Source: an uncultured Clostridia bacterium (lineage in GTDB: Bacteria; Bacillota; Clostridia; Lachnospirales; CAG-274). Taken from it: a DNA stretch of 64,000 nt. Under the pieces are notes generated by a model. It was not told where the DNA came from, did not search any database, and saw only the letters and a list, made by a program, of their open reading frames with translations. This document shows positions 8,931 through 17,735 of the stretch, in pieces; position 1 is the first letter of the stretch, and every line of letters begins with the position of its first letter. The stretch spans positions 49,746-113,745 of the forward strand of contig CANQBJ010000002.1 of NCBI GenBank assembly GCA_947589665.1, in the 5' to 3' direction. Position numbers and translations under genes: made by a program.

Positions 8931-9815
8931 ATGGAATATGATTTTTTGACTTTTTATATGATGTTTTTCATATACAGCTTTCTGGGTTGGTGTTTTGAAA
9001 GCTGTTATGTATCCATTAAGGAAAAGAAATGGGTAAACAGAGGCTTTATGACTATACCTTTTCTGCCTATATACGGCTTTGGCGCCGTAAGTATATTATT
9101 TGCAGCGCTGCCCTTTATGACAAGCCCGATACTTGTGTTTGCAGTGGCATTGTTTACGGCTACCCTGCTTGAGCTTTTTACGGGCTTCGTTATGGAAAAG
9201 CTTTTCAAGGCAAAATATTGGGACTACAGCAAAAACTTTATGAACTACAAGGGTTATATTTGTCTTAAATCCAGTATCACCTGGGGTTTTATGGGAATGC
9301 TTATAGCCTATGTCATAAATAAGCCCGTAGCCGATTTCGTATTTTCTTTGACAAGGCCGTTTACACTATGTGCCGCAGCTGTGCTTACTGTCATATTTGC
9401 AGTCGACTTTGTACATTCCTTCAATGCCGCTTACAGTCTGAGAGAAATGATAATGTCCAACGAAAAGCTTATGTCAGAGCTTATGGATATTAGAGAAGAG
9501 GTCGCAAAGGCATTAGAAAACGCAGAAGAAAGAAGAGCCGCTGCCGCAGCCGAGATAAAGAAAAAAATGGAGTCTGCCCTTTCCTATACGGAATTTGACG
9601 ACTATATCAGGATAAAATTAAGTGAATTAAAGGATACTGACTTTGAAAATCCCATAACCAAATTACACGAAAGAATAAGCGCTTTAAGAGAAAATGTTTC
9701 CTACATCGACAACAGAAGGACAGCTTTGTTAAAGCGTAACCCAAGCGCCAAATGCAGCAGCGAATTTCTTGCAGAGCTAAGAGAACACATTAAGAGAAAA
9801 AAATCAGATCATTAA
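8931..9815 (+). CDS. CmpB-like putative ABC transporter permease domain protein (PF06541 type)
   Basis: This membrane protein (294 residues from the chosen start) has an N-terminal half with about five hydrophobic helices and the family signature FLGWCFES followed by RGF...PIYGFGA, as in the CmpB-type putative ABC transporter family. The function of this family is not established. The C-terminal 120 residues are charged and helical (AEERRAAAAAEIKKKME), probably a cytoplasmic coiled coil. An ATG at 8925 lies too close to the TGAGG ribosome site (8919-8923), so ATG 8931 is used. It follows wecB by 23 nt and probably shares its transcript. Its 3' end overlaps the convergent DUF454 gene by 12 nt. 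Confidence 0.8.
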   Translation: MEYDFLTFYMMFFIYSFLGWCFESCYVSIKEKKWVNRGFMTIPFLPIYGFGAVSILFAALPFMTSPILVFAVALFTATLLELFTGFVMEKLFKAKYWDYSKNFMNYKGYICLKSSITWGFMGMLIAYVINKPVADFVFSLTRPFTLCAAAVLTVIFAVDFVHSFNAAYSLREMIMSNEKLMSELMDIREEVAKALENAEERRAAAAAEIKKKMESALSYTEFDDYIRIKLSELKDTDFENPITKLHERISALRENVSYIDNRRTALLKRNPSAKCSSEFLAELREHIKRKKSDH

Positions 9816-10130
9816 AATCTCTCTTATATATCCTATAATTACAGGATAAAACAAAAGCCACAGTGTTATGACAGCCATTATAAAGGCTGTTACACCTACT
9901 ATATACATTATTTTATATCTCAAGGGCACGGAATTATAGAATTTTCGTGCCTTTAAAAACCTTTTATGGAATACGGAATGTAAATACCACTGTCTAAAGC
10001 GGGGTGATCCCTTTGAAAAGCATATGTATGCCACAAAAAGAAAGGGTATCGTAGGCACAACAGGAAGAAGTGTACCGATAATACCCAGTATTAAAGATAT
10101 AAATCCCAGTATGACAAGTATTGTTTCCAT
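9804..10130 (-). CDS. DUF454 (YbaN-like) small membrane protein
   Basis: The 108-residue protein has the DUF454 layout: an N-terminal hairpin of two hydrophobic segments with the motif GTLLPVVPTIPFLF, a basic segment FHKRFLKARKF, and one or two further membrane helices. Family function is unknown. The ATG overlaps the stop of rsmI (TAATG, sharing one base at 10130), so translation is probably coupled. It is the last gene of the tmk-holB operon, and its end overlaps the convergent CmpB-like gene. Confidence 0.85.
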   Translation of the reverse strand: METILVILGFISLILGIIGTLLPVVPTIPFLFVAYICFSKGSPRFRQWYLHSVFHKRFLKARKFYNSVPLRYKIMYIVGVTAFIMAVITLWLLFYPVIIGYIREILMI

Positions 10131-10960
10131 TAACTCTTTACTTCCTTATACACATCTCTCTTGCCGATATTTCTGTCCTTGGCAACCTGTTTCATAGCAG
10201 TCTTTTCGTCAAGTCCCTCTGAAATATATATGTCAAAATGCTCCTTTATGCTCATTTCATCATATTTCATAAGCTCTGCATTTTTTATTTCCCCAGGGTC
10301 TGCGCCCTCTATTACTATTACAAATTCACCCTTTGGCTCATTTGCCGTAAAATGCTTTATTATTTCCGAAAGACTTCCTCTCTCCACTGATTCGTGTCTT
10401 TTGGTAAGCTCCCTTTCAACGGCGCATTTTCTGTTGCCCACAGCAGTATACAGCTCCTCAAGAGTATTCAGAAGATGATGAGGCGCCTCGTAAAACACAG
10501 TTGTTCTGGTCTCCTTCTTAAGTCTGCCAAGCACCTCTGCCCTCTGCTTTTTATTCTTGGGCAGAAAGCCCTCGAATACATAGCTGCGGCAGCTTATTCC
10601 GCTTAATACCACAGCAGTTACCACAGCCGTAGGTCCCGGAACGGCAGTTACCTCTATGTCATTTTCGTAGCACAGCCTTATGATATCCTCGCCGGGGTCG
10701 GATATGCCCGGCATACCCGCATCGGTAACAAGGGCAATATCCTTCCCTGCCTTAAGCATTTCTATAAGCTGAGGGCCTTTGCTGTCCTTGTTATGCTCAT
10801 AATAGCTTGTCAGTCCTGTCCTTATATTGAAGTGATTAAGGAGCTTAAGGGTATTTCTCGTATCCTCCGCCGCAATAAGATCGACTTCGGAAAGTATTCT
10901 GACTGCTCTGTAGGTCATATCCTCCATATTGCCTATGGGTGTGCCGCATACATATAACAT
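10130..10960 (-). CDS. rsmI: 16S rRNA (cytidine(1402)-2'-O)-methyltransferase RsmI
   Basis: The 276-residue enzyme 2'-O-methylates C1402 in the decoding centre of 16S rRNA using S-adenosylmethionine. It has the SAM-dependent tetrapyrrole-methylase-like fold: N-terminal CGTPIGNMEDMTYRA, AAEDTRNTLKLL, and the loop DAGMPGISDPG. The ATG has an AGGAGA site 6-9 nt upstream. In many Firmicutes rsmI follows the yaaT/yabA/yabB genes of the tmk-holB region, which is the arrangement seen here. Confidence 0.96.
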   Translation of the reverse strand: MLYVCGTPIGNMEDMTYRAVRILSEVDLIAAEDTRNTLKLLNHFNIRTGLTSYYEHNKDSKGPQLIEMLKAGKDIALVTDAGMPGISDPGEDIIRLCYENDIEVTAVPGPTAVVTAVVLSGISCRSYVFEGFLPKNKKQRAEVLGRLKKETRTTVFYEAPHHLLNTLEELYTAVGNRKCAVERELTKRHESVERGSLSEIIKHFTANEPKGEFVIVIEGADPGEIKNAELMKYDEMSIKEHFDIYISEGLDEKTAMKQVAKDRNIGKRDVYKEVKS

Positions 10961-10969
10961 AGTATTCTC

Positions 10970-11701
10970 CTATTTACCGTAAATTTCTCTTACCTCGTCA
11001 CTGTAGCTGCCGTCAGACTTATAGACCACAAGGGGCAGTCCGCTCTTAAGCCCTGCTCTTCCGCCTTTTACAAATTCTATAAGCACAAGTACGGGAGCCT
11101 TGCTTTCGGTAGTCTGTACAAATCTGATAAACTTAGGCTCCATAATATATTTCCTTGCAGTGCAGAATATATCGCAAAGTCTTTCGGACCTGTGTACCAT
11201 ATAAAATCTGCCGCCGTACTTAAGCATTTTATTGGCAGCAGAAAATACGTCCTCCATATTGCACATTATCTCGTGCCTTGCTATTGCCACAGGTCCTATA
11301 TCGTTTACAAAGCCTGTGCCTACGGGAGTATATGGCGGATTGCAGGTAACGACATTAAAGCTGCCTAAATCAAAATATTTATCCGACAGCTTTATATCTC
11401 CTTCAATTATTGTTATTTTATCCTCAAGACCGTTAAGCGCAACAGAACGCCTTGCCATATCAGCACTTCTCGGCTGCAATTCTATGGCATAGAAATGTTT
11501 TCCTGGGGTCTTAGCCTCCAGAAGTATGGGTATAACTCCCGTTCCCGTACACATATCCAATACCTTTTCGCCCTTTTTTACTTTGGCAAAGCCGCTCAGA
11601 AGTACTGCATCTATACTGAAACAGAAGGCATCTGTACTCTGTATTATCTTGTAGCCCTTTCTGTTGAGGTCGTCTAGCCTCTCGTTTTCCAAAAGTTCCA
11701 T
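10970..11701 (-). CDS. TrmN6-like tRNA1(Val) adenine N6-methyltransferase
   Basis: The 243-residue protein is a class I SAM-dependent methyltransferase of the TrmN6/YabB type. Motif I is VLDMCTGTGVIPILL, and the N6-adenine catalytic motif is NPPY (in TCNPPYTPVG). In B. subtilis the equivalent gene (yabB) lies in the same neighbourhood. The expected reaction is N6-methylation of adenosine 37 in a tRNA, inferred from family and context. Its ATG shares one base with the TAA of ricT, indicating coupling. Confidence 0.88.
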   Translation of the reverse strand: MELLENERLDDLNRKGYKIIQSTDAFCFSIDAVLLSGFAKVKKGEKVLDMCTGTGVIPILLEAKTPGKHFYAIELQPRSADMARRSVALNGLEDKITIIEGDIKLSDKYFDLGSFNVVTCNPPYTPVGTGFVNDIGPVAIARHEIMCNMEDVFSAANKMLKYGGRFYMVHRSERLCDIFCTARKYIMEPKFIRFVQTTESKAPVLVLIEFVKGGRAGLKSGLPLVVYKSDGSYSDEVREIYGK

Positions 11702-12570
11702 TAATCAAGCAATTCCTTTAAGTCCTCGGCAGATATCTGCTCTTCCCTGTAGTGCTTTCTCTTCACGATAGTTATTTCCTCAGGCGTGAAAAAGCTTATA
11801 GTTACATCATTCTTAGGCGGTTTTCTTATTGCCGTCTTTATTATCTGCTTTAATACATTTACATTGAGTACCTCGCCCTCGCCTTCGGGAGTATCGATAA
11901 TATCTCCCTCTCTGGGAAGATTTTTGAGCAGCTCCTCATAGGCCTCCTGCTCATACTTAAGACAGCACATAAGCCTTCCGCATATGCCTGATATCTTTGA
12001 TGGATTAAGGGACAGTCCCTGATCCTTTGCCATCTTGATGCTTACAGGGTGAAAATCCCCTAAAAATGTAGCGCAGCAAAGAGTTCTGCCGCATATGCCT
12101 ATGCCATTGAGCATCTTTGCCTCATCTCTTACGCCTATCTGTCTTAACTCTATCCTTGTTCTGAATATAGCCGCAAGGTCCTTTACAAGCTCTCTGAAAT
12201 CTATTCTGCCGTCTGCCGTAAAGTAAAAAATAAGCTTGCTGTTGTCAAAGGTAAGCTCTGTATCTATAAGCTTCATTTCAAGACCGTGTTTCTTTATTTT
12301 TTCGATACAGACAGAAAAGGCCTCCTTTTCCTTTTCCTTATTTCTTTTGTTCTTTTCCTTGTCCTCCTCAGTGGCAATACGCATTACCTTCTTTAAGGGA
12401 GAAACTATTTCATCCTCGCTTATCTCTCTGTTGGACAGAACAACGGTACCAAATTCAACACCGCGCACTGTCTCCACTATAACATTTTCACCATTAGGTA
12501 TGTCCATATTGTCGGGGTCAAAGTAATATACCTTGCCCGCCGGTTTAAATCTTATGCCTACTACTATCAT
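11701..12570 (-). CDS. ricT: PSP1-domain protein RicT (YaaT)
   Basis: The 289-residue protein matches RicT/YaaT by its PSP1 C-terminal domain and the cysteine signatures GICGRTLCC and GICGRLMCCLKYEQEAYE. In B. subtilis RicT forms an Fe-S-containing complex with RicA and RicF that works with RNase Y in mRNA maturation and affects sporulation and competence. RicA and RicF are not in this window. The position between holB and the trmN6-like gene is the conserved Firmicutes order. One base separates its start from the holB stop. Confidence 0.92.
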   Translation of the reverse strand: MIVVGIRFKPAGKVYYFDPDNMDIPNGENVIVETVRGVEFGTVVLSNREISEDEIVSPLKKVMRIATEEDKEKNKRNKEKEKEAFSVCIEKIKKHGLEMKLIDTELTFDNSKLIFYFTADGRIDFRELVKDLAAIFRTRIELRQIGVRDEAKMLNGIGICGRTLCCATFLGDFHPVSIKMAKDQGLSLNPSKISGICGRLMCCLKYEQEAYEELLKNLPREGDIIDTPEGEGEVLNVNVLKQIIKTAIRKPPKNDVTISFFTPEEITIVKRKHYREEQISAEDLKELLD

Positions 12571-12571
12571 A

Positions 12572-13555
12572 TCATTTCTCCTTTATCTTAAAAAACAATG
12601 TTTCCAGAAGAAGCTGAGCATTTCCGTTATTCCTCAGCTTTACTCTTGTGTCCTCTATAGCCTCGCATCTCTTTATAAGAGCAGCCGAGCCTGAGCTTTC
12701 TGCAACGGTAAGTATCTCAGTAAGCTTATCGGACTGAATGAGCCTGCCTTCATCTCCTGTTTTTATATATACAAGGGCATCCCTGTACAACATATACATA
12801 ATTTCAAGTATGCTGTCCAGAGCCTTCCTGTTCTCTTTTATTTCATCTACGATGTCATAAAGCCCTATCATATCGGCAGCTTCAAGCCTTACGGTTATCT
12901 CCGCCGCCTTATCCCTTATCTCCCTGAATTCCTGAGAATCAATAAGCTCCTTTGCCCTTCCTATATTTCCCATGGAATATCTTGCATATAGCTCTGCCTG
13001 TTCTCTGTCTATACCCTGCTCTGACACAAGATACTCTGCTACGGTATCATAAGGCAGCGCCTTGAGCTTGAAAATAATACAGCGCGAAAGTATCGTCACA
13101 AGGAAGTTATTATAATTTTCGCTCAGCAGTATAAAAATACCGTATTCAGGCGGCTCCTCAAGAGATTTTAAAAAGGCATTCTGAGCGGCCTCGTTCATTT
13201 TATGAGCCTCTGGTATTATAAATATTTTATACCTGTTCTTATAGGGCTTAAGAGCAAGATTTTTCACTATCTGATCCCTTACATCGTCTACCGATATGAC
13301 CGTTGTTTTATGGGTCACATATATAACATCGGGATTGTTGCCCTCATCAAAGGTCTTGCAGCTTATACAGGCATTACACGGCTCAGTACCGCCCTTTTCA
13401 CAGTTAAGCATCTTGGCAAAGGCTTTTGCTAGACTCATTTTGCCTATACCGTCGGGGCCGTCAAATATATAGGCATGATTTACTCTGTTGTTTTTTACAG
13501 AGTTTTTTATATGCTCTATTATTTCACTGTGTCCCACAATACGGTCAAAATCCAT
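12572..13555 (-). CDS. holB: DNA polymerase III subunit delta'
   Basis: This 327-residue AAA+ clamp-loader subunit has a P-loop-like GPDGIGKM (33-40), in which the residue after the lysine is methionine rather than Ser/Thr. That fits the known weak or absent ATPase of delta' subunits. A four-cysteine zinc module is seen at C52, C60, C63 and C66, and the SRC-like motif is LSRC in the clamp-loader core. Delta' works with DnaX and delta to load the sliding clamp. The gene lies between tmk and ricT, the classic Firmicutes order. Confidence 0.94.
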   Translation of the reverse strand: MDFDRIVGHSEIIEHIKNSVKNNRVNHAYIFDGPDGIGKMSLAKAFAKMLNCEKGGTEPCNACISCKTFDEGNNPDVIYVTHKTTVISVDDVRDQIVKNLALKPYKNRYKIFIIPEAHKMNEAAQNAFLKSLEEPPEYGIFILLSENYNNFLVTILSRCIIFKLKALPYDTVAEYLVSEQGIDREQAELYARYSMGNIGRAKELIDSQEFREIRDKAAEITVRLEAADMIGLYDIVDEIKENRKALDSILEIMYMLYRDALVYIKTGDEGRLIQSDKLTEILTVAESSGSAALIKRCEAIEDTRVKLRNNGNAQLLLETLFFKIKEK

Positions 13556-13566
13556 ATGCCTTACCT

Positions 13567-14199
13567 CTAAATACTGTTCTTTTTCATAAGCTCGTCTATG
13601 TATGCAACTATATGGTCATGTATTTCTTCAACACTTTCAAGAGCGTCTATTACCTTTATCCTGTCCTTGAATCTCTTTGAGAGCCTTACATAGCCGTCAT
13701 ACACTCTTTGATGAAATCCTGCCTTTTCCATTTCTATCCTGTCCAGATCAGTCTGCTTTTCCTTGCGCAGTATACCGTCCTCGGGCTTAAGTCTCAGAAA
13801 GAAGGTGATATCGGGCTCAAGCTCGCCTACGGCATACCTGTTTATACCCTTTATGAGCTTTTCGCCCATACCTCTGGCAAAGCCCTGATATACTATACTG
13901 CTGTCCAGATATCTGTCACTTATCACTATACCGCCGTCATTTAAGGCAGGTATTATGACCTCCGAGGTATGCTGGGCTCTTGCCGCCGCATACAGAAGAG
14001 CCTCTGTGATATCCGTCATTTCGGCATTATTCTTATCTATAATAATATCTCTTATCTTCTCGCTTATAGGAGTACCGCCCGGCTCTCTTGTACACACTAC
14101 CTTAAAGCCCTTATCCCTAAGATATTTCTCAAGGAGCTTTATCTGTGTTGTCTTGCCGGCGCCGTCGGTTCCCTCTATTGTTATAAAAAGACCTGACAT
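13567..14199 (-). CDS. tmk: Thymidylate kinase
   Basis: The 210-residue enzyme phosphorylates dTMP to dTDP. The P-loop is EGTDGAGKTT (9-18), the DRY motif lies in ISDRYLDSSIVYQG, and REPGGTP is present. An upstream ATG (14235) would add 12 residues, but the GGAGGC ribosome site (14205-14210) directly precedes the ATG at 14199 and that start yields the usual family length. It is 10 nt downstream of the kduD-like stop and 11 nt upstream of holB. Confidence 0.95.
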   Translation of the reverse strand: MSGLFITIEGTDGAGKTTQIKLLEKYLRDKGFKVVCTREPGGTPISEKIRDIIIDKNNAEMTDITEALLYAAARAQHTSEVIIPALNDGGIVISDRYLDSSIVYQGFARGMGEKLIKGINRYAVGELEPDITFFLRLKPEDGILRKEKQTDLDRIEMEKAGFHQRVYDGYVRLSKRFKDRIKVIDALESVEEIHDHIVAYIDELMKKNSI

Positions 14200-14209
14200 A
14201 ATATGCCTC

Positions 14210-14971
14210 CTACCTTGCCAGCCAGCCGCCGTCAACTGCCAATGTAAAGCCGTTTACATAGTCGGAGGCTTTTGAGGCAAGAAATACAACTGCGCCTTTC
14301 ATATCCTCGGGAGTACCCCATCTGCCTGCGGGTATCCTGTCCAGTATAGCCTCTGAACGGTCTGCGTCCTTCCTCAGCTGATTTGTATTGTTGGTCGCCA
14401 TATAGCCGGGAGCAATGGCATTTACATTTATACCCTTAGCCGCCCATTCATTGGCAAGGGCCTTTGTAAGTCCCATTACAGCAGACTTGCTTGCAGTATA
14501 TGAAGGTACCCTTATACCGCCCTGATAGCTCAGCATAGAGGCTACGTTTATTATCTTGCCGCCGCTCTGCTGCCTTTCAAACTCCTTCGCAAATGCCTGC
14601 GAAAGAAAAAATACTACATTGAGATTTATATCCAGTACCTTGTTCCAATTTTCTTCGCTTACATTTATAGCGTCCTCACGCATTATAACTCCGGCATTGT
14701 TTACAAGAATATCAACTCTGCCGTATCTGTCCTTAACCTCATTTATAATCCTGTCTATGTGTTCCGTAGTGCCAAGGTCTGCTATGACCTCCAGAAACTC
14801 GCCGTTATTCTCCTCTATAAGCGCCTTTGTTTCGTCACAGCTTCGCCTTGCAACACCTGCTACCTTAGCCCCTGCCTGCGCCAGAGCAACACACATACCC
14901 TGTCCAAGTCCCGTATTGGCGCCTGTCACTACAGCGACCTTGCCATCCAGTCTGAAATCGTCAAGTATCAT
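14210..14971 (-). CDS. kduD: SDR dehydrogenase, KduD-like (2-dehydro-3-deoxy-D-gluconate 5-dehydrogenase)
   Basis: The 253-residue short-chain dehydrogenase has the NAD-binding TGANTGLG motif (16-23), NNAG, catalytic S145, Y158 and K162, and a C-terminal stretch (RIPAGRWGTPEDM, ASDYVNGFTLAVDGGWLAR) close to the KduD subgroup. KduD reduces/oxidises 2,5-diketo-3-deoxygluconate in pectin and uronate catabolism. No kduI, kdgK or pectinase gene is nearby; instead it heads the tmk-holB operon, so the metabolic assignment rests on sequence only. It has its own promoter at 15005-15033. Confidence 0.82.
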   Translation of the reverse strand: MILDDFRLDGKVAVVTGANTGLGQGMCVALAQAGAKVAGVARRSCDETKALIEENNGEFLEVIADLGTTEHIDRIINEVKDRYGRVDILVNNAGVIMREDAINVSEENWNKVLDINLNVVFFLSQAFAKEFERQQSGGKIINVASMLSYQGGIRVPSYTASKSAVMGLTKALANEWAAKGINVNAIAPGYMATNNTNQLRKDADRSEAILDRIPAGRWGTPEDMKGAVVFLASKASDYVNGFTLAVDGGWLAR

Positions 14972-15004
14972 AATATCATCCTTCCCTTATGACTTATTGC
15001 ATTA

Positions 15005-15033
15005 ATTATACCATAAGAATTTATTAAGTTCAA
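15005..15033 (-). promoter_or_regulatory. Promoter of the kduD-tmk-holB operon
   Basis: On the minus strand TTGAAC (15028-15033), 17-bp spacer, TATAAT (15005-15010), about 34 bp upstream of the kduD start. It is back to back with the promoter of the transporter at 15172. Confidence 0.75.
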
Positions 15034-15110
15034 GAAATATTGTATTTTATAAATATGGATATGCTATATACAAAAAAACTTTATTTATACTTTGACTGCA
15101 CTATTTTTTA

Positions 15111-15139
15111 TTGAAAAAAACAAATAATTGTGGTATAAT
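15111..15139 (+). promoter_or_regulatory. Promoter of the DMT transporter gene
   Basis: TTGAAA (15111-15116), 17-bp spacer, TATAAT (15134-15139), 33 bp before the start codon. Confidence 0.8.
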
Positions 15140-15171
15140 TGATTAATCATTAATTCAAAAGAGATGATAAA

Positions 15172-16248
15172 ATGGCAAAAAAGAACATAGCGGCGGCCTT
15201 TGCTGTGCTGGCGGCGGCGCTCTATGCAGTGAATATACCATTTTCAAAGCTGCTTCTGAATAATATAGGTCCCACAATGATGGCGGCATTGCTGTACTTA
15301 GGCGCAGGCATAGGACTTATGCTATACTCTCTTATATTCAGGGTACTGGGAAATACCTCTGTAAATGAGCCCATTACCAAAAAGGAGCTGCCTTATACTG
15401 CGGCTATGATACTGCTGGATATAGCTGCACCTATACTGCTTATGCTGGGTATCAGGAGTACAAATTCCGCAAATGTGTCATTGCTCAATAACTTTGAAAT
15501 AGCTGCCACATCTGTAATTGCGCTTATATTTTTCAAAGAGGTCATTTCCAAAAGGCTGTGGACAGCCATCATACTGGTAACGGCGGCAAGCGTTATGCTG
15601 AGCTTTGAGGGAAAGGGAAGCCTGAGCTTTAATGCAGGCTCGCTCTTTGTAATAGGCGCTTGTATATGCTGGGGCTTTGAAAACAACTGCACAAGAAAGC
15701 TAAGCAGCAAAAGTTCTGTGGAAATAACCACAATAAAGGGCTGCTTTTCGGGTCTGGGAAGTCTTATTATCGCCTTAGCTATAGGCGAAAGACCGCCATC
15801 GGCGATATATATACCGGCAGTACTTTTGCTGGGCTTTGTTGCCTATGGTCTGAGCATCAATTTCTATATTAAGGCGCAGAAGGACTTAGGCGCAGCAAAA
15901 ACAAGCGCATACTATTCCATATCTCCTTTCTTGGGAGTGGCATTCAGTATGCTTATGCTGAAAGAAAGACCCGATACCATGTTTTATATAGCTATGGCTG
16001 TTATGATAGCCGCAACGGTGCTTATGGTAAAGGATACCATTGCCCTGCAGCATACTCATATACATACGCACATACATACCCATGAGCACAGACACGGGGA
16101 TATGGTGCATACCCATCCACACAGTCATTCACACAGCCATACTCATGTGCATAGCTATGAAGAGAAGGAGCATACACATGAGCATAGCTTGGAGGAGCTG
16201 CCTAATCACGATCATGATCACAGTCAGCTTTTATGGGGTAAACAGTAA
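15172..16248 (+). CDS. EamA/DMT-family transporter with histidine-rich C-terminal tail
   Basis: Residues 1-285 form about ten hydrophobic helices in two EamA repeats, typical of drug/metabolite transporters. Residues about 286-358 are unusual: roughly 22 histidines alternating with T, I, S, E or D (HTHIHTHIHTHEH, HPHSHSHSHTHVH). Such tails bind zinc, nickel, copper or cobalt in other transporters, so a metal substrate or metal-gated activity is possible. The substrate cannot be told from sequence; EamA proteins mostly move amino acids and nucleotides. The gene stands alone between two promoters. Confidence 0.88.
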   Translation: MAKKNIAAAFAVLAAALYAVNIPFSKLLLNNIGPTMMAALLYLGAGIGLMLYSLIFRVLGNTSVNEPITKKELPYTAAMILLDIAAPILLMLGIRSTNSANVSLLNNFEIAATSVIALIFFKEVISKRLWTAIILVTAASVMLSFEGKGSLSFNAGSLFVIGACICWGFENNCTRKLSSKSSVEITTIKGCFSGLGSLIIALAIGERPPSAIYIPAVLLLGFVAYGLSINFYIKAQKDLGAAKTSAYYSISPFLGVAFSMLMLKERPDTMFYIAMAVMIAATVLMVKDTIALQHTHIHTHIHTHEHRHGDMVHTHPHSHSHSHTHVHSYEEKEHTHEHSLEELPNHDHDHSQLLWGKQ

Positions 16249-16257
16249 AATTTTTAC

Positions 16258-16286
16258 TTGAAATTCATTTTTCTGCCTGATATAAT
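16258..16286 (+). promoter_or_regulatory. Promoter of the ArsB/NhaD-type permease gene
   Basis: TTGAAA (16258-16263), 17-bp spacer, TATAAT (16281-16286), about 80 bp upstream of the start codon. Confidence 0.75.
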
Positions 16287-16364
16287 GGTAAGAAATTTTA
16301 AGGGGTAAAATTGACAACGCGTTAAAATTTACATCTTATAATGAAAAGTAAGGAGGAAAATTTT

Positions 16365-17720
16365 ATGATAGCTAAAATTTTTGCTTTAATTATTTTCTGT
16401 ATAATGTTTATTCTTATTGTTTCAGATAAAATAGAAAGGCACAAGGTCACACTTGCCTGCGGTGTACTTACACTGCTTTTTGTATTCGGCTTTGCTATGC
16501 ACAGCCTAAGCGCAGTAATAACGACTCTTAATATAAAGACTATTTTTACCGAGGGCTTTTGGTACAGCGCAGGCAGCAGCGAAGAGGTATCATCGGGTAT
16601 TAACTGGTCTACTATCATTTTTATTTTTGGTATGATGGTAATGGTAGAGGGTATGGCAAGGGCAGGCTTTTTCCGCTGGCTTTGTATGGAGCTTGCCAAG
16701 CTTGTAAATTACAGACCCATACCCCTTTTCATAGCCTTTATGATAATGGCTGCAGTGCTTTCAATGTTTATAGACAGCATAACCGTTATACTGTTCCTTG
16801 CGGCTATTACGGTGGAGCTGGCGCAGCTTTTGAAATTCAACCCTATACCTATGATAATTTCGGAGATATTCTGCGCCAATCTGGGAGGCTCATCCACTAT
16901 GTGCGGTGATCCGCCCAATATCATAATAGGAACATCACTTCATCTCACATTTTGGGATTTCCTTACAAATACCGGACTTATAGCAGGAATAAGCCTTATT
17001 GTCGTAATAATATATTTTTACCTTGTATTCGGCAAAAAAATTGCGGCATCGGGTACCGAGAAAATAGATATTTCATCTATGCCCGATCCTAAGAGCGCCA
17101 TTGCGGGAAAAAGAAGCTTTGCCGTAAGCTGCATTATATTTGCCTGTGCCGTTGCAATGCTTGTGACACACGCTCAGACAGGTCTTACAGTTGCTTTTAT
17201 AGGCGCTTTTATAGCAGCCGTTACTCTTATTGCAGCTGGAAAGGACGCCATTGTCCTTCTCAAAAAGGTAGATTATAAGACTCTTTTGTTTTTCGTAGGC
17301 CTATTCATTGTCGTAGGAGGTCTTGAACAAACGGGAATACTTGAGGATATAGCAGGACTTATAGAGGCAATAAGCGGCGGAAAGATAATAGCTGTTACGG
17401 CTATAATATTATGGGTATCCGCCGTTGCAAGCGCCTTTGTGGACAATATTCCCTTTGCTGCAACTATGATACCTGTTATAAGTTCTCTTGCCGAAACCAC
17501 AGGCATAAATATAAATGTACTTGCATGGGCGCTGTCCATGGGTACGGATATAGGCGGAAGCGCTACTCCTATAGGCGCATCTGCAAATGTTGTGGGAACA
17601 TCTGTTGCCGCAAAGAACGGACATATTATAGGCTGGGGCGAGTTCTGTAAGTCAGCGGTCCCCGCTACTGTTATTGTAGTAACCGTTTCAATGCTTATAA
17701 TATTTGCAAGATATTGCTAA
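16365..17720 (+). CDS. ArsB/NhaD-type ion permease (ion transporter superfamily)
   Basis: The 451-residue membrane protein has 11-12 hydrophobic helices and two re-entrant-loop signatures of the ArsB/NhaD/P-protein group: NLGGSSTMCGDPPNIIIG and GGSATPIGASANVVGTS. Possible substrates are Na+/H+, arsenite or an organic anion; the sequence does not decide. An ATG at 16341 precedes the AAGGAGG ribosome site and so cannot be used; ATG 16365 has correct spacing. The next gene starts 15 nt downstream, so this is the first gene of a probable three-gene operon with the kinase-like and DUF362 genes. Confidence 0.88.
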   Translation: MIAKIFALIIFCIMFILIVSDKIERHKVTLACGVLTLLFVFGFAMHSLSAVITTLNIKTIFTEGFWYSAGSSEEVSSGINWSTIIFIFGMMVMVEGMARAGFFRWLCMELAKLVNYRPIPLFIAFMIMAAVLSMFIDSITVILFLAAITVELAQLLKFNPIPMIISEIFCANLGGSSTMCGDPPNIIIGTSLHLTFWDFLTNTGLIAGISLIVVIIYFYLVFGKKIAASGTEKIDISSMPDPKSAIAGKRSFAVSCIIFACAVAMLVTHAQTGLTVAFIGAFIAAVTLIAAGKDAIVLLKKVDYKTLLFFVGLFIVVGGLEQTGILEDIAGLIEAISGGKIIAVTAIILWVSAVASAFVDNIPFAATMIPVISSLAETTGININVLAWALSMGTDIGGSATPIGASANVVGTSVAAKNGHIIGWGEFCKSAVPATVIVVTVSMLIIFARYC

Positions 17721-17735
17721 GAAGAGGGGGATATT

